From Kallotenue papyrolyticum (GTDB taxonomy: Bacteria; Chloroflexota; Chloroflexia; Chloroflexales; Kallotenuaceae), in assembly GCF_000526415.1 (NCBI RefSeq), contig NZ_JAGA01000003.1, positions 868,001 through 932,000 of the forward strand: a stretch of DNA of 64,000 nucleotides, read 5' to 3'. The notes below the pieces were generated by a model, which was not told the DNA's origin, searched no databases, and saw only the letters and a list, made by a program, of their open reading frames with translations. Position 1 is the stretch's first letter; each line of letters starts with the position of its first letter. Made by a program: the position numbers and the translations under genes. Shown here one piece after another: positions 29,145-38,851 of this stretch.

Positions 29145-30404
29145 ATGGCTCGCGACGGGATCAACAAGGTGGTGCTCGCCTATTCGGGCGGGCTGGATAC
29201 GTCGGTGATCGTGCCCTGGCTGCGCGAGAACTACGGCTGCGAGGTGATCTGCTACTGCGCTGACCTGGGGCAAGAAGAGGAGCTGGGCGGGCTGGAGGAC
29301 AAGGCGCTGCGCAGCGGCGCCTCCAAGCTGATCATCGAAGACCTGCGCGAGGAGTTTATCCGCGACTACATTTTGCCAACGCTGCAATCTGGCGCGATCT
29401 ACGAGCGCAAGTACCTGCTCGGCACCTCGATGGCGCGACCGCTGATCGCCAAGCGCCAGGTAGAGATCGCCGAACAGGAGGGCGCCGACGCCGTGGCGCA
29501 CGGCTGCACCGGCAAGGGCAACGACCAAGTGCGCTTCGAGCTGACCTATATGGCGCTCAACCCGCGCCTCAAGGTGATCGCCCCCTGGCGCGAATGGCAC
29601 ATCCGCTCCCGCGAAGACGCGATCCGCTACGCCCGCGAGCACAACATCCCCATTGCGCAGACCGAAAAGAAGATCTACAGCCGCGACCGCAACATCTGGC
29701 ACCTGTCGCACGAGGGCGGCGTGTTGGAAGATCCCTGGAACGAGCCAGAAGAGGACATGTATGTGCTGACGGTGGCGCCCGAGCAGGCGCCCGACACGCC
29801 GGAGTACGTGACCGTCAGCTTCGAGCAGGGCGTGCCCGTCGCGCTCAACGAGCAGCGCCTGGGTCTGGTCGATCTGCTGTGCCGGCTCAACGAACTGGGC
29901 GGCAAGCACGGTATCGGACGCGTCGATCTGGTCGAAAACCGGCTGGTAGGCATGAAATCGCACGGCGTGTATGAAACGCCCGGCGGCACGATCCTCTACA
30001 CTGCCCATCGCGAGCTGGAGTCGCTGACACTGGATCGCGAAACGCTGCACTACAAGGACCGCGTCGCGCTGGAGTATGCCGACCTGGTGTACAACGGGCG
30101 CTGGTTCACGCCGCTGCGCGAGCACCTGGATCGCTTCGTGCAGTCCACGCAACGCAGCGTGAGCGGCGATGTGCGGCTCAAGCTCTACAAGGGCCAGGCG
30201 ATCGTGGTCGGGCGGCGCTCGCCCTTCTCGCTCTACCGCGAAGACTTCGCCACCTTCGGCCAGGACGACGTATACGATCAGCGCGACGCGGAGGGCTTCA
30301 TTCACCTCTACGGCCTGCCGCTCAAGGTCGAGGCGCTGGTCGCCTCCGAGCAGGGCAGCAACCGCTACCGCCAGCCCGACTACAGCCGCTTCAAGCGCGA
30401 CTAG
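29145..30404 (+). CDS. argG: Argininosuccinate synthase
   Basis: A 419-residue Arg[10 protein letters not shown] (residues 12-20) is the ATP pyrophosphatase loop; [20 protein letters not shown]-type [12 protein letters not shown] and [15 protein letters not shown] are further family motifs. It condenses citrulline and aspartate with ATP. AAAGGAGCACAAGC precedes the ATG. It is the first structural gene after the Arg-leader attenuator and heads a 14-kb run of arginine genes. Confidence 0.97.
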   Translation: MARDGINKVVLAYSGGLDTSVIVPWLRENYGCEVICYCADLGQEEELGGLEDKALRSGASKLIIEDLREEFIRDYILPTLQSGAIYERKYLLGTSMARPLIAKRQVEIAEQEGADAVAHGCTGKGNDQVRFELTYMALNPRLKVIAPWREWHIRSREDAIRYAREHNIPIAQTEKKIYSRDRNIWHLSHEGGVLEDPWNEPEEDMYVLTVAPEQAPDTPEYVTVSFEQGVPVALNEQRLGLVDLLCRLNELGGKHGIGRVDLVENRLVGMKSHGVYETPGGTILYTAHRELESLTLDRETLHYKDRVALEYADLVYNGRWFTPLREHLDRFVQSTQRSVSGDVRLKLYKGQAIVVGRRSPFSLYREDFATFGQDDVYDQRDAEGFIHLYGLPLKVEALVASEQGSNRYRQPDYSRFKRD

Positions 30405-30470
30405 TCTCCGCCGCCGGGGAGCGGGCCGCACGGCGCTCGCTCCCCCGCCGGTTGGGAGCAGGGAGCAGCC

Positions 30471-31121
30471 ATGACCAGGCTCATGATCATTCGCCATGGC
30501 GAAGCGGTATGCAACGTCGAAGATATCGTCGGCGGGCGGACCGGCTGCCAGGGCCTGACCGAGCGGGGCCACGCGCAGGTTCGCCGTCTGGCCGACCGCC
30601 TGCGTGCCGAAGAGGCGCGCGCCGATGCGCTCTACGCCAGCCCGCTGCGCCGCGCCCAGGAGACCGCACTGGCGGTCGGCGAGGCGCTGGGCCTGCCGGT
30701 GCGCTGGGAAGATGATTTCGAAGAGATCCGTCCCGGCGAGGCCGATGGTCTGCCCGGCAGCGTGGCGCGCGAGCGCTACCTGCGCGCCGACCGCGATGCG
30801 CTCTATGACCCATTCTCGCCCGGCGGCGAGAGCATCGTCCAGTTCTTTGGCCGCGTCGGGGCGGCGCTTGCCCGTGTCATCCGTCGGCATGCCGGCCAGC
30901 GCGTGGTGATCGTCGCACATGGCGGCATCATCGAAGCATCCTTCTACTACTTCTTGCAGCTCGCGCCGACCACGGTGCGCAGCGCCGGCCTGTTGATCGA
31001 CCACACCTCGATCACCGAGTGGCGCCAGGGCGATCCCGCCGATCGGCGTTGGTATCTGGCGCGCTTCAACGACACGGCCCACCTTGCGCGCGCGTCCCAG
31101 GCGGCAACGGAGGAAGCATGA
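30471..31121 (+). CDS. Histidine phosphatase family protein (phosphoglycerate mutase-like)
   Basis: A 216-residue branch-1 histidine phosphatase. MIIRHGEAVCN holds the phospho-acceptor His9, YASPLRRAQETA the second Arg, and VIVAHGGII His150. Sequence alone does not separate GpmB-like mutases from other phosphatases. Its stop overlaps the argJ start (ATGA), so it is co-translated with arginine genes; why is unclear. Confidence 0.88.
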   Translation: MTRLMIIRHGEAVCNVEDIVGGRTGCQGLTERGHAQVRRLADRLRAEEARADALYASPLRRAQETALAVGEALGLPVRWEDDFEEIRPGEADGLPGSVARERYLRADRDALYDPFSPGGESIVQFFGRVGAALARVIRRHAGQRVVIVAHGGIIEASFYYFLQLAPTTVRSAGLLIDHTSITEWRQGDPADRRWYLARFNDTAHLARASQAATEEA

Positions 31122-32341
31122 GTCTTACGCTCAGCAACGAGCCCATTACCGCCGTGCCCGGCTTTCGCGCCGCAGGCGTCGCCGCCGGGATCAAGAAGCG
31201 CGGTGGCCGCGACCTGGCGCTGATCGTCGCCGACCGGCCCTGCGCCGCGGCGGCGGTGTTCACCACCAACCAGGTACAGGCCGCGCCGGTGATCTTCGAC
31301 CGCGAGCTGTTGCGGCGCAAGCCGCAGGGCATCCAGGCGGTGGTGATCAACAGCGGCTGCGCCAACGCCGTCACCGGCGAGCAGGGCCTGCGCAACGCCG
31401 CAACCACCGCCCAGGCCGCCATCGAGCTGCTGGATCTACCCTGCGACAGCGTGTTTGTGATGTCCACGGGCGTGATCGGCGAGCAGTTGCCCATGCCCAA
31501 GCTGTTGCACGGCCTCCAGCAGGCTGCGCGCCAACTGGCCGCCGACACCGCAGCGGGTCAGGCCGCCGCCGAAGCGATCATGACCACCGACACGCGGCCC
31601 AAAACCGCCGCCGTGCGCCTGCGCCTCGGCGACACGCCGGTGACCATCGCCGGCATGGCCAAGGGCGCGGGCATGATCCACCCCAACATGGCAACGCTGC
31701 TGGCGCTGGTCTGCACCGATGCGGCGATCGCGCCCACAGCCCTGGACGCGGCCCTGCGCTATGCTGTCGAGCGCTCCTTCAACTGCATGACCGTCGATGG
31801 CGACACCAGCACCAACGACACGCTGCTGGTGCTGGCCAACGGTCAGGCCGGCAACGCGCCGATCGACGCCACGACGCATCCCGATTATGCGGCGCTGCGC
31901 GAGGGCCTCACGGCGGTCTGCGCCGCGCTGGCGCAGCAGGTCGCGCGCGACGGCGAGGGCGCGACCAAGTTCGTCACGATCGAAGTCACCGGCGCGCGCT
32001 CGTTCGAGGAGGCACGCCAGATCGGACGCACGGTCGCCACCTCCAACCTGGTCAAAACGGCGATCTTCGGCACCGATGCCAACTGGGGCCGCGTGCTGGC
32101 CGCCGTGGGCCGCGCCGGCGTGCCGATCGCGCCCGACCGCCTGGCGCTCTGGTTCGGCGACGTGCAACTGGTGGCCAACGGCGCGCCGCTGGCCTACGCC
32201 GAGGCCGACGCCCACGCCGCGCTGCTGGGCAGCGCGGTGACGATGCGCATCGACCTGGGGCTGGGCGATGCCCGCGCCACGGTGTGGACCTGTGATTTCT
32301 CGCACGACTACGTGTCGATCAACGCCGACTACCGGACGTAG
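31118..32341 (+). CDS. argJ: Bifunctional ornithine acetyltransferase / N-acetylglutamate synthase
   Basis: A 407-residue ArgJ. The self-cleavage site lies in KGAGMIHPNMATLLA (nucleophilic Thr), giving alpha and beta chains. NSGCANAVTGEQGL and MTTDTRPKTA are family landmarks. It recycles the acetyl group from N-acetylornithine to glutamate. GGAGGAAGC precedes the ATG at 31118, which overlaps the phosphatase stop. Confidence 0.96.
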   Translation: MSLTLSNEPITAVPGFRAAGVAAGIKKRGGRDLALIVADRPCAAAAVFTTNQVQAAPVIFDRELLRRKPQGIQAVVINSGCANAVTGEQGLRNAATTAQAAIELLDLPCDSVFVMSTGVIGEQLPMPKLLHGLQQAARQLAADTAAGQAAAEAIMTTDTRPKTAAVRLRLGDTPVTIAGMAKGAGMIHPNMATLLALVCTDAAIAPTALDAALRYAVERSFNCMTVDGDTSTNDTLLVLANGQAGNAPIDATTHPDYAALREGLTAVCAALAQQVARDGEGATKFVTIEVTGARSFEEARQIGRTVATSNLVKTAIFGTDANWGRVLAAVGRAGVPIAPDRLALWFGDVQLVANGAPLAYAEADAHAALLGSAVTMRIDLGLGDARATVWTCDFSHDYVSINADYRT

Positions 32342-32357
32342 GCGCATGGAGTGAAGC

Positions 32358-33725
32358 ATGAGACTGTGGGGCGGGCGCTTTGAGGGACAACCCAACGAGC
32401 ACATGGAGCGCTTCAACGCGTCGATCGGCTTCGATTGGCGGCTCTACGAAGCCGACATCGAAGGCTCGGCAGCCTACGCCGAAGCGCTGGCCGACGCGGG
32501 CTTACTGACCACCGACGAGCGCGATGCGATCCAGCGCGGGCTAGGGCAGATCCTGGAGGAGTTCGAGCAGGGTCGCTTCGACCTGCGCCTGTCGGACGAG
32601 GATATTCATACCGCGGTCGAACGGCGGCTGCACGAGCTGATCGGTCCCGTAGCCGGCAAGCTGCACACGGGCCGCTCGCGCAACGACCAGGTCGCCACCG
32701 ACCTGCGCATCTATGCGCGCATGGCGATCCGCCGCCTGGACGAGGCGCTGGTCGAGCTGCAACGCGCGCTGATCGCACAGGCCGAACGCTACCGCGACGC
32801 GCTGATGCCGGGCTATACCCACCTGCAGCGCGCACAGCCGGTGCCGGTCGCGCATTGGCTGCTGGCGCACTTCTGGCCGCTGCAGCGCGATCGCGAGCGG
32901 CTGCAGGACTGCCGCCGCCGCCTCAACCTGCTGCCGCTGGGCGCGGGCGCGCTGGCCGGCAACGCGCTGGGCATCAACCGCGAACTGCTGGCGCGTACGT
33001 TGGGCTTCGACGGCGTCACGCCCAACAGCATGGATGCGGTCAGCGACCGCGATTTCGTGGCCGAGCTGCTCTTCTGCGGCGCGCTGATCGGCGTGCATCT
33101 CTCGCGGCTGGCCGAGGACCTGATCATCTACAGCACGGCCGAGTTCGGCTTTGTACGCCTGTCCGACGCATATAGCACCGGCTCCTCGCTGATGCCGCAG
33201 AAGCGCAATCCCGACTCGATGGAGCTGACGCGCGGCAAGGCCGGACGGCTGATCGGCCATCTGCTGGGGCTGCTGACCGTGCTCAAAGGGCTGCCCTCGA
33301 CCTACAACAAGGACCTGCAGGAGGACAAGGAGCCGCTCTTCGACACGATCGATACGCTGCTGCTGATGCTGCCGGTCGTCAGCGGCGCCATCGCCAGCCT
33401 GACGATCGATACGGCGCGCACGCAGGCCGCCCTCGACGATGCCATGCTCGCCACCGACATCGCCGATGAGCTGGTGCGCCTGGGCGTGCCGTTCCGCGAG
33501 GCGCATCACCAGGTCGGCGCGCTGGTCAAGGCCGCCGAGCAACGGGGCGTAGCGCTGCGCGCGCTGCCGCCGGAGCTGGTGCGCGACGTCCATCCGGCGC
33601 TGGCCGAGCGCTGGGCCGGCCTGTTCGATGCACGCCGTTCGGTGGAGCAACGCCGCGTCACGGGCGCAACCGCCGCCGCGGCGCTGCAGGCCCAGCTTGA
33701 AGCAGCGCGCGCGTGCCTTGAGTAG
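32358..33725 (+). CDS. argH: Argininosuccinate lyase
   Basis: A 455-residue member of the fumarase/aspartase superfamily. LWGGRFEGQPNEHMERFNAS at the start, HTGRSRNDQVATDLR, and the signature GSSLMPQKRNPDSMEL identify ArgH, which splits argininosuccinate to arginine and fumarate. The gene follows argJ after 16 bp. Confidence 0.97.
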   Translation: MRLWGGRFEGQPNEHMERFNASIGFDWRLYEADIEGSAAYAEALADAGLLTTDERDAIQRGLGQILEEFEQGRFDLRLSDEDIHTAVERRLHELIGPVAGKLHTGRSRNDQVATDLRIYARMAIRRLDEALVELQRALIAQAERYRDALMPGYTHLQRAQPVPVAHWLLAHFWPLQRDRERLQDCRRRLNLLPLGAGALAGNALGINRELLARTLGFDGVTPNSMDAVSDRDFVAELLFCGALIGVHLSRLAEDLIIYSTAEFGFVRLSDAYSTGSSLMPQKRNPDSMELTRGKAGRLIGHLLGLLTVLKGLPSTYNKDLQEDKEPLFDTIDTLLLMLPVVSGAIASLTIDTARTQAALDDAMLATDIADELVRLGVPFREAHHQVGALVKAAEQRGVALRALPPELVRDVHPALAERWAGLFDARRSVEQRRVTGATAAAALQAQLEAARACLE

Positions 33726-33729
33726 GGCC

Positions 33730-34287
33730 ATGCCACCGATTGCCTTGCATATGCCGATCCAGCGCCCGGCAGCGGGCGAGCCGATCATCCGCCGCGCCTA
33801 CGTCACCGACGTGGAGCAGATGGCGGCGCTGATCAACGGCTATGCCGCCCAGGGTCTGATGCTGCCCAAAACCCACGCGCAACTCTACAACCATATTCGC
33901 GATTTCGTGGTCGCGGACGTGGATGGACGTGTGGTCGGCTGCGCCGGGCTCAAGGTCACCTGGCGCGATCTGGCCGAGATCGTCTCGTTAGCGGTTGCGC
34001 CGGAGTGGCAGGGCCGCGGCCTGGGCCGCCGCCTGTGCGAACCGCTGATCGAGGATGCGCGCGCCTTGGGCATTCCAACCGTCTTCGCGCTGACCTATCA
34101 GGTCGAGTTCTTTCGCAAGCTGGGCTTCGAGATCGTGCCCAAAACGATCCTGTCGCAAAAGGTCTGGCAGGATTGCCAGTTCTGTCCCAAGCAGCACTGC
34201 TGCGACGAAACGGCGATGATTTTACGTTTGAGCGACCACGCCGCGGAGCAGGCGCAACCGACCGCCGTCGCGCGTGGCGCGTCATGA
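33730..34287 (+). CDS. argA: Single-domain N-acetylglutamate synthase (GNAT)
   Basis: A 185-residue GNAT protein. SLAVAPEWQGRGLGRRLCEPLIE is the acetyl-CoA site, FFRKLGFEIVPK and the cysteine-rich KVWQDCQFCPKQHCCDE segment match short ArgA enzymes such as the mycobacterial one, which lack the amino-acid kinase domain. It would prime arginine synthesis by making N-acetylglutamate, complementing ArgJ. Its place between argH and argC supports this. Start at 33730 is likely; 33751 is possible. Confidence 0.85.
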   Translation: MPPIALHMPIQRPAAGEPIIRRAYVTDVEQMAALINGYAAQGLMLPKTHAQLYNHIRDFVVADVDGRVVGCAGLKVTWRDLAEIVSLAVAPEWQGRGLGRRLCEPLIEDARALGIPTVFALTYQVEFFRKLGFEIVPKTILSQKVWQDCQFCPKQHCCDETAMILRLSDHAAEQAQPTAVARGAS

Positions 34288-34296
34288 GGCAGACCC

Positions 34297-35307
34297 ATGC
34301 GCATTGGTATCTATGGCGCGACCGGCTACACCGGTTTTGAACTGATCCGCTGGCTGCGCCGCCACCCACAAGCCGAGATCGCCTTTGCGACCTCGCGCTC
34401 CTATGCCGGCAAGCGCCTCAGCGACGCCTTTGCCACCACCGATACCCTACCACTGATCGACGCCGGTGCTGCCGATCCGGGCGCCTGCGAGATTGTGTTT
34501 CTGTGCCTGCCCCACGGCGAGACGACCATCGCCACCGCCCGCGAGGCGCTGGCCGCCGGGGCGCGGGTGATCGACCTGAGCAACGATTTTCGCCTGCGCG
34601 ATCCTCAGCTCTATGCGCGCTGGTTCAAGCACGACCACAGCGCGCCCGACCTGCTGGCCGAGGCGGTCTATGGCCTGCCCGAACGCTACCGCGAGCGCAT
34701 CCGCCAGGCGCGGCTGGTCGCCAATCCGGGCTGCTATCCCACCAGCGTGCTGCTGGCGCTGCTGCCGCTGGCCGAGGCCGGCTGGCTTGACGGCCAGGTG
34801 ATCGTCGATGCCAAATCCGGCGTCAGCGGCGCGGGTCGCTCGCTCTCGCTCAAAACCCACTTTGTGGAAGTCAACGAGAACTTCGCGCCCTACAACATCG
34901 GCCACACGCACCGCCACATCGCCGAGATGGAGCAGGAGCTGGCCGCGATGACGGGCGCGCCGATCCACGTCATCTTCGCGCCGCACCTGCTGCCGGTGAG
35001 TCGCGGCATTCTGTCGACGATCTACGTGCGCCTCGCGCCGGAGCTAACGCCCGCGCAGGTACGCGCGCGCTACCGCGAGCGCTACGCCGACGAGCCGTTC
35101 GTCGAGCTCCTGCCGGAGGGCCAGGTGCCGACGCTGCACCATACGCTGCATACCAACAAGGTCGTCTTGGGTCTCACACCGGTGGATCAGCGCGGCAACT
35201 GGATCATCACCGCCAGCGAGGACAACCTGGTCAAGGGCGCCTCCGGCCAGGCGATCCAGAATATGAACATCATGCTAGGACTGCCCGAAACCACCGGGCT
35301 GCTCTGA
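34297..35307 (+). CDS. argC: N-acetyl-gamma-glutamyl-phosphate reductase
   Basis: A 336-residue ArgC. GIYGATGYTGFELIRWL is the NADP loop, VANPGCYPTS contains the catalytic Cys, and GHTHRHIAEMEQEL and APHLLPVSRGILSTIY are conserved. It reduces N-acetylglutamyl phosphate to the semialdehyde. Nine bases separate it from argA. Confidence 0.97.
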   Translation: MRIGIYGATGYTGFELIRWLRRHPQAEIAFATSRSYAGKRLSDAFATTDTLPLIDAGAADPGACEIVFLCLPHGETTIATAREALAAGARVIDLSNDFRLRDPQLYARWFKHDHSAPDLLAEAVYGLPERYRERIRQARLVANPGCYPTSVLLALLPLAEAGWLDGQVIVDAKSGVSGAGRSLSLKTHFVEVNENFAPYNIGHTHRHIAEMEQELAAMTGAPIHVIFAPHLLPVSRGILSTIYVRLAPELTPAQVRARYRERYADEPFVELLPEGQVPTLHHTLHTNKVVLGLTPVDQRGNWIITASEDNLVKGASGQAIQNMNIMLGLPETTGLL

Positions 35308-35324
35308 ACGGAGGCGCAGCGACC

Positions 35325-36068
35325 ATGTACGTACTCAAAATCGGCGGCAACGAGATCGATCAGCCGGCCTTTTTGGAGGGCTTGAGCGCTGCCGTCGCCG
35401 CCCTGGAAAGGCCTGCCGTGATCGTGCACGGCGGCGGCAAGGAGATCGCCGCGGCGCTGCAGCGCCAAGGTCTCGACTTCGAGATCGTGGATGGCATGCG
35501 CGCTACCAGTCCGGCGGCGATGGCCGTGGTGGAGCAGGTGCTCAGCGGCGCGATCAACAAACGGCTGGTGGCGCGCCTCAACGCCGCCGGTGTGCCGGCG
35601 CTGGGCCTGAGCGGCGTCGATCTGCACCTGTTGCAGACGCGGCCACTGCGCCCCGGCGGACGCGACCTAGGCCGCGTCGGCGAGATCGTCGCCGTGCGCG
35701 TTGAGGTGCTGCGGGAGCTCCTGGCCCTGGGCTGGCTGCCGGTGATCTCGCCGGTCTCGGTCGATCAGGGCGATCAGCAGCCGACCAACGTCAACGCCGA
35801 CCATGCCGCGCTGGCAGTCGCTGCCGCGCTGCGCGCCGATGAGCTGATCTTCATTTCAAACGTGCCGGGCGTGCTGATCGACGGCGCCGTCGCGCCACAG
35901 CTCACACCGGCACAGATCGAGGCGCAGATCGCCAGCGGCGCGATCGCCGGCGGCATGCTGCCCAAAGTGCGCGCCGCAGTCGAGGCGCTGACACAGGTGC
36001 GCGCGGTGCGCATCACCAACCTAGATGGCCTGCGCCAGGGTAGCGGCACACGCATCGTGGCGGGCTAA
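35325..36068 (+). CDS. argB: Acetylglutamate kinase
   Basis: A 247-residue amino-acid kinase. LKIGGNEID, VHGGGKEIAAAL and NVNADHAALAVAAAL are the nucleotide and substrate loops; SNVPGVL is conserved. It phosphorylates N-acetylglutamate. It lacks the N-terminal extension that mediates arginine inhibition in hexameric ArgB, so feedback may rest on the attenuator and other enzymes (inference). Confidence 0.95.
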   Translation: MYVLKIGGNEIDQPAFLEGLSAAVAALERPAVIVHGGGKEIAAALQRQGLDFEIVDGMRATSPAAMAVVEQVLSGAINKRLVARLNAAGVPALGLSGVDLHLLQTRPLRPGGRDLGRVGEIVAVRVEVLRELLALGWLPVISPVSVDQGDQQPTNVNADHAALAVAAALRADELIFISNVPGVLIDGAVAPQLTPAQIEAQIASGAIAGGMLPKVRAAVEALTQVRAVRITNLDGLRQGSGTRIVAG

Positions 36069-36089
36069 CCTTGGAAAGGATCACGCCGT

Positions 36090-37280
36090 ATGGACACGAC
36101 AAGCACCCTGCTAGCCGAGGCTGAGCGCCTGTTTGTGCCGACCTACAAACGTCCGCCGATCGTGCTGACACATGGCCGCGGCGTGGAGGTCTGGGACAGC
36201 CAGGGACGGCGTTACCTAGACTTCACCGCCGGGATCGCGGTCAACGCGCTGGGCCACGCCGATCCGATCAGCCAGCAGGTACTGGCCGAGCAGGCCAGCA
36301 AGCTGACGCATGTCTCCAACCTGTACTGGAACGTGCCGGCGATCGAACTGGCGCGGCTGTTGGTTGACTCATGCTTTGCCGAGCGCGTCTTTTTCTGCAA
36401 CAGCGGCGCCGAAGCGGTTGAAGGCGCGCTCAAATTCGCGCGCAAGATCGGTCTGCGCCGCGACCCGAACAAATACGCCATCGTTGCCTTCGAGCACGGC
36501 TTTCATGGCCGCACCGCCGGCGCGCTGGCGGTGACGCACAAGCCGGCCTATCGCGAGCCGTTCGGACCGCTGCTGCCGGGCGTGCGCTTCACGCCCTTCA
36601 ACGATCTGGCCGCTGCCGAGCGGGTGATCGACGCCGACGTCTGCGCGGTGATCGTCGAGCCGATCCAGGGCGAGGGCGGCATCACGCCCGCCAGCGATGC
36701 CTTTCTGGAAGGACTGCGCGCGCTGTGCGACCGCCACCAGGCGCTGCTGATCTTCGACGAGATCCAGTGCGGCGGGGGACGGACCGGCAAGGTCTGGGCC
36801 CACCAGTGGAGCGCGGTCACTCCCGACATCATGGTGGCCGCCAAGCCGCTGGCCAACGGTCTGCCACTGGGCGCGATTCTGACCACGGCTGCCGTGGCGG
36901 AGCATCTGCAACCGGGCGATCATGGCTCGACCTTCGCGGGCGGGCCGCTGGTCTGCGCCGTCGGCGCGAGCGTCTTCCGGCGCTTGTGCGACCCAGCCCT
37001 GCTCGAGCACGTGCGCGCGATGGGCGATGAGCTGCGCGCACGTCTCGGCGAGCTACAGCAGCACGATGCGCGCGTGCGCGAGGTGCGGGGCCGGGGTCTG
37101 ATGCAGGGGATTCAAGTCGCCGGCGATGTTGCCGCTGTGCGCGCCGCAGCGCAGGAAGCCGGACTGCTGGTAGTAACCGCCGGAGAAGATGTGATCCGGC
37201 TGGTACCACCGCTGATCGTGCAGCGCGAACACATCGACGAAGCCGTGAGCGTGCTGCGCCATGCGCTAGAAGCCGCCTGA
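36090..37280 (+). CDS. argD: Acetylornithine aminotransferase
   Basis: A 396-residue class-III PLP aminotransferase. YLDFTAGIAVNALGHADP, FFCNSGAEAVEGALKFARK, IVEPIQGEGGI, FDEIQCGGGRTGK and the PLP lysine in MVAAKPLANGLPLGAIL are present. It converts N-acetylglutamate semialdehyde to N-acetylornithine and may also serve lysine synthesis. AAAGGA precedes the ATG. Confidence 0.96.
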   Translation: MDTTSTLLAEAERLFVPTYKRPPIVLTHGRGVEVWDSQGRRYLDFTAGIAVNALGHADPISQQVLAEQASKLTHVSNLYWNVPAIELARLLVDSCFAERVFFCNSGAEAVEGALKFARKIGLRRDPNKYAIVAFEHGFHGRTAGALAVTHKPAYREPFGPLLPGVRFTPFNDLAAAERVIDADVCAVIVEPIQGEGGITPASDAFLEGLRALCDRHQALLIFDEIQCGGGRTGKVWAHQWSAVTPDIMVAAKPLANGLPLGAILTTAAVAEHLQPGDHGSTFAGGPLVCAVGASVFRRLCDPALLEHVRAMGDELRARLGELQQHDARVREVRGRGLMQGIQVAGDVAAVRAAAQEAGLLVVTAGEDVIRLVPPLIVQREHIDEAVSVLRHALEAA

Positions 37281-37313
37281 GCGGCGCATAATGGGAAGGA
37301 GCGTGCGCAAACC

Positions 37314-38447
37314 ATGGATGCACTGCTGGTATTGGAGGATGGGCGCGTCTTCGAGGGACGCTCCTTTGGCGCACCTGGCGAGACCACCGGCGAGGTCGTC
37401 TTCGCGACGGGTATGACCGGCTATCAGGAGGTGCTCACCGATCCCTCCTACGCCGGCCAGATCGTGGTCATGACCGCGTCGCACATCGGCAACACCGGCG
37501 TGAACGAGATCGATCCCGAGGCGGAGCGGCCCCATGTGGCCGGCTTCATTGTGCGCGCCTATTCGGAGGACTACTCGTCCTGGCGGGCGCGCACCGGTCT
37601 GGGTCACTACCTGCGCGAGCACAACATCGTCGCGCTGGCCGACGTGGATACGCGCGCCCTGACGCGTCACATCCGCGAGCGCGGTGCGATGCGCGCGGCG
37701 ATCTCCACCGAAACCAACGATGTGGAGTACCTGCTCCAGCGCGCGCGCGCCACGCCGCCGATGGAAGGGCTTGATCTGGCCAGCGGTGTCGGCACGCGCA
37801 CGATCTACACCTGGAACGAGGGCAGCGGCGAGTGGCGCGCCCTGCGCGGCGCGAGCGATCCCACCGCCGTCCTGCAAAGCCCGCGCTTCCATGTGGTGGC
37901 CTATGATTTCGGCCTCAAGCGCAACATTCTGCGCAAACTGGTCGATCATGGCGCGCGCGTGACGGTCGTGCCCGCCGACACGCCGGCGTCGGAGGTCTTG
38001 CAGATGCGCCCCGACGGCGTGTTCCTGTCCAACGGACCGGGCGATCCAGCAACGCTGGACTATGCCGTGCGCAACATCCAGCAATTGCTCGGCAAAACGC
38101 CGCTCTTCGGCATCTGCCTGGGGCATCAGCTCATGGGCCTGGCCGTAGGCGGACGCACCTTCAAGCTGCCCTATGGCCACCACGGCATGAACCATCCGGT
38201 CAAAGACCTGCTCACCGGCAAGGTGCAGATCACCTCGCAAAACCACGGCTTCGCCGTCGATCCCGATTCGCTGCCGGAGGAGGTGGTGGTGACGCATCGC
38301 AACCTGAACGATGGCACGGTCGAAGGGCTGCGCCACACGCGCTACCCGGCCTTCTCGGTGCAGTACCATCCCGAAGCCGCGCCCGGCCCGCACGATGCCG
38401 ATCCGCTCTTCAGTGAGTTCATGCGCCTGATGGAGCGCGCGCGCTGA
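37314..38447 (+). CDS. carA: Carbamoyl-phosphate synthase small subunit
   Basis: A 377-residue CarA with the N-terminal domain ([37 protein letters not shown]) and a C-terminal class-I amidotransferase domain with [13 protein letters not shown] (nucleophile Cys) and [11 protein letters not shown]. It hydrolyses glutamine and passes ammonia to CarB. It follows argD by 33 bp; carB is 1.36 kb further on, with repeats and ung between. Confidence 0.97.
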   Translation: MDALLVLEDGRVFEGRSFGAPGETTGEVVFATGMTGYQEVLTDPSYAGQIVVMTASHIGNTGVNEIDPEAERPHVAGFIVRAYSEDYSSWRARTGLGHYLREHNIVALADVDTRALTRHIRERGAMRAAISTETNDVEYLLQRARATPPMEGLDLASGVGTRTIYTWNEGSGEWRALRGASDPTAVLQSPRFHVVAYDFGLKRNILRKLVDHGARVTVVPADTPASEVLQMRPDGVFLSNGPGDPATLDYAVRNIQQLLGKTPLFGICLGHQLMGLAVGGRTFKLPYGHHGMNHPVKDLLTGKVQITSQNHGFAVDPDSLPEEVVVTHRNLNDGTVEGLRHTRYPAFSVQYHPEAAPGPHDADPLFSEFMRLMERAR

Positions 38448-38584
38448 GCCGTGTGAGCCACATAGACGGGGAGGTACGCCGACGAGCAGACCGGGCACAC
38501 ACCGTGTGACGTGCGCGCCACACGCAGCGTGGCAGTCGCGGCAGGGAGTGCAGGCACGGAGCAGCATGGAGCCTCTCACCTGGG

Positions 38585-38826
38585 CGCCTTGGCGCCCTCG
38601 CGGGCGCCGCGCGAGCACGGCGCCCGCACGCCAAAGCAAGCCAGTTTTTGGAGTGCGTCAGCCATGCTGGCGCGCCACGCGCAGCGTGGCAGGCTGGAGA
38701 ACCATGCGACGTGTTGGGACGCAGCAGAACAATGGCATGGGCCTGCGCCCTGCCGGGCGCCGCGGGAGCATGGCTCCCGCACGCCAAGAGGCGTGTGCCA
38801 GCCAGGCTGGCGCGGCGCGCAACAGG
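38585..38826. repeat. Cluster of two-hairpin interspersed repeats
   Basis: The gap between carA and ung (38448-38851) has no gene but several diverged relatives of the 6.2-kb repeat. Forward copy at 38650-38692: CGTCAGC-CAT-GCTGGCG then GCCACGC-GCA-GCGTGGC. Reverse copy at 38746-38783 shares 29 identical bases with the 6.2-kb unit. Further partial copies are at 38585-38632 (GGCGCCC-TCGC-GGGCGCC) and 38793-38820 (GCCAGC-CAG-GCTGGC). Loops are kept while stem bases change together. Confidence 0.75.
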
Positions 38827-38851
38827 TCCGTAACCGGGAGCAGCGTACGAT

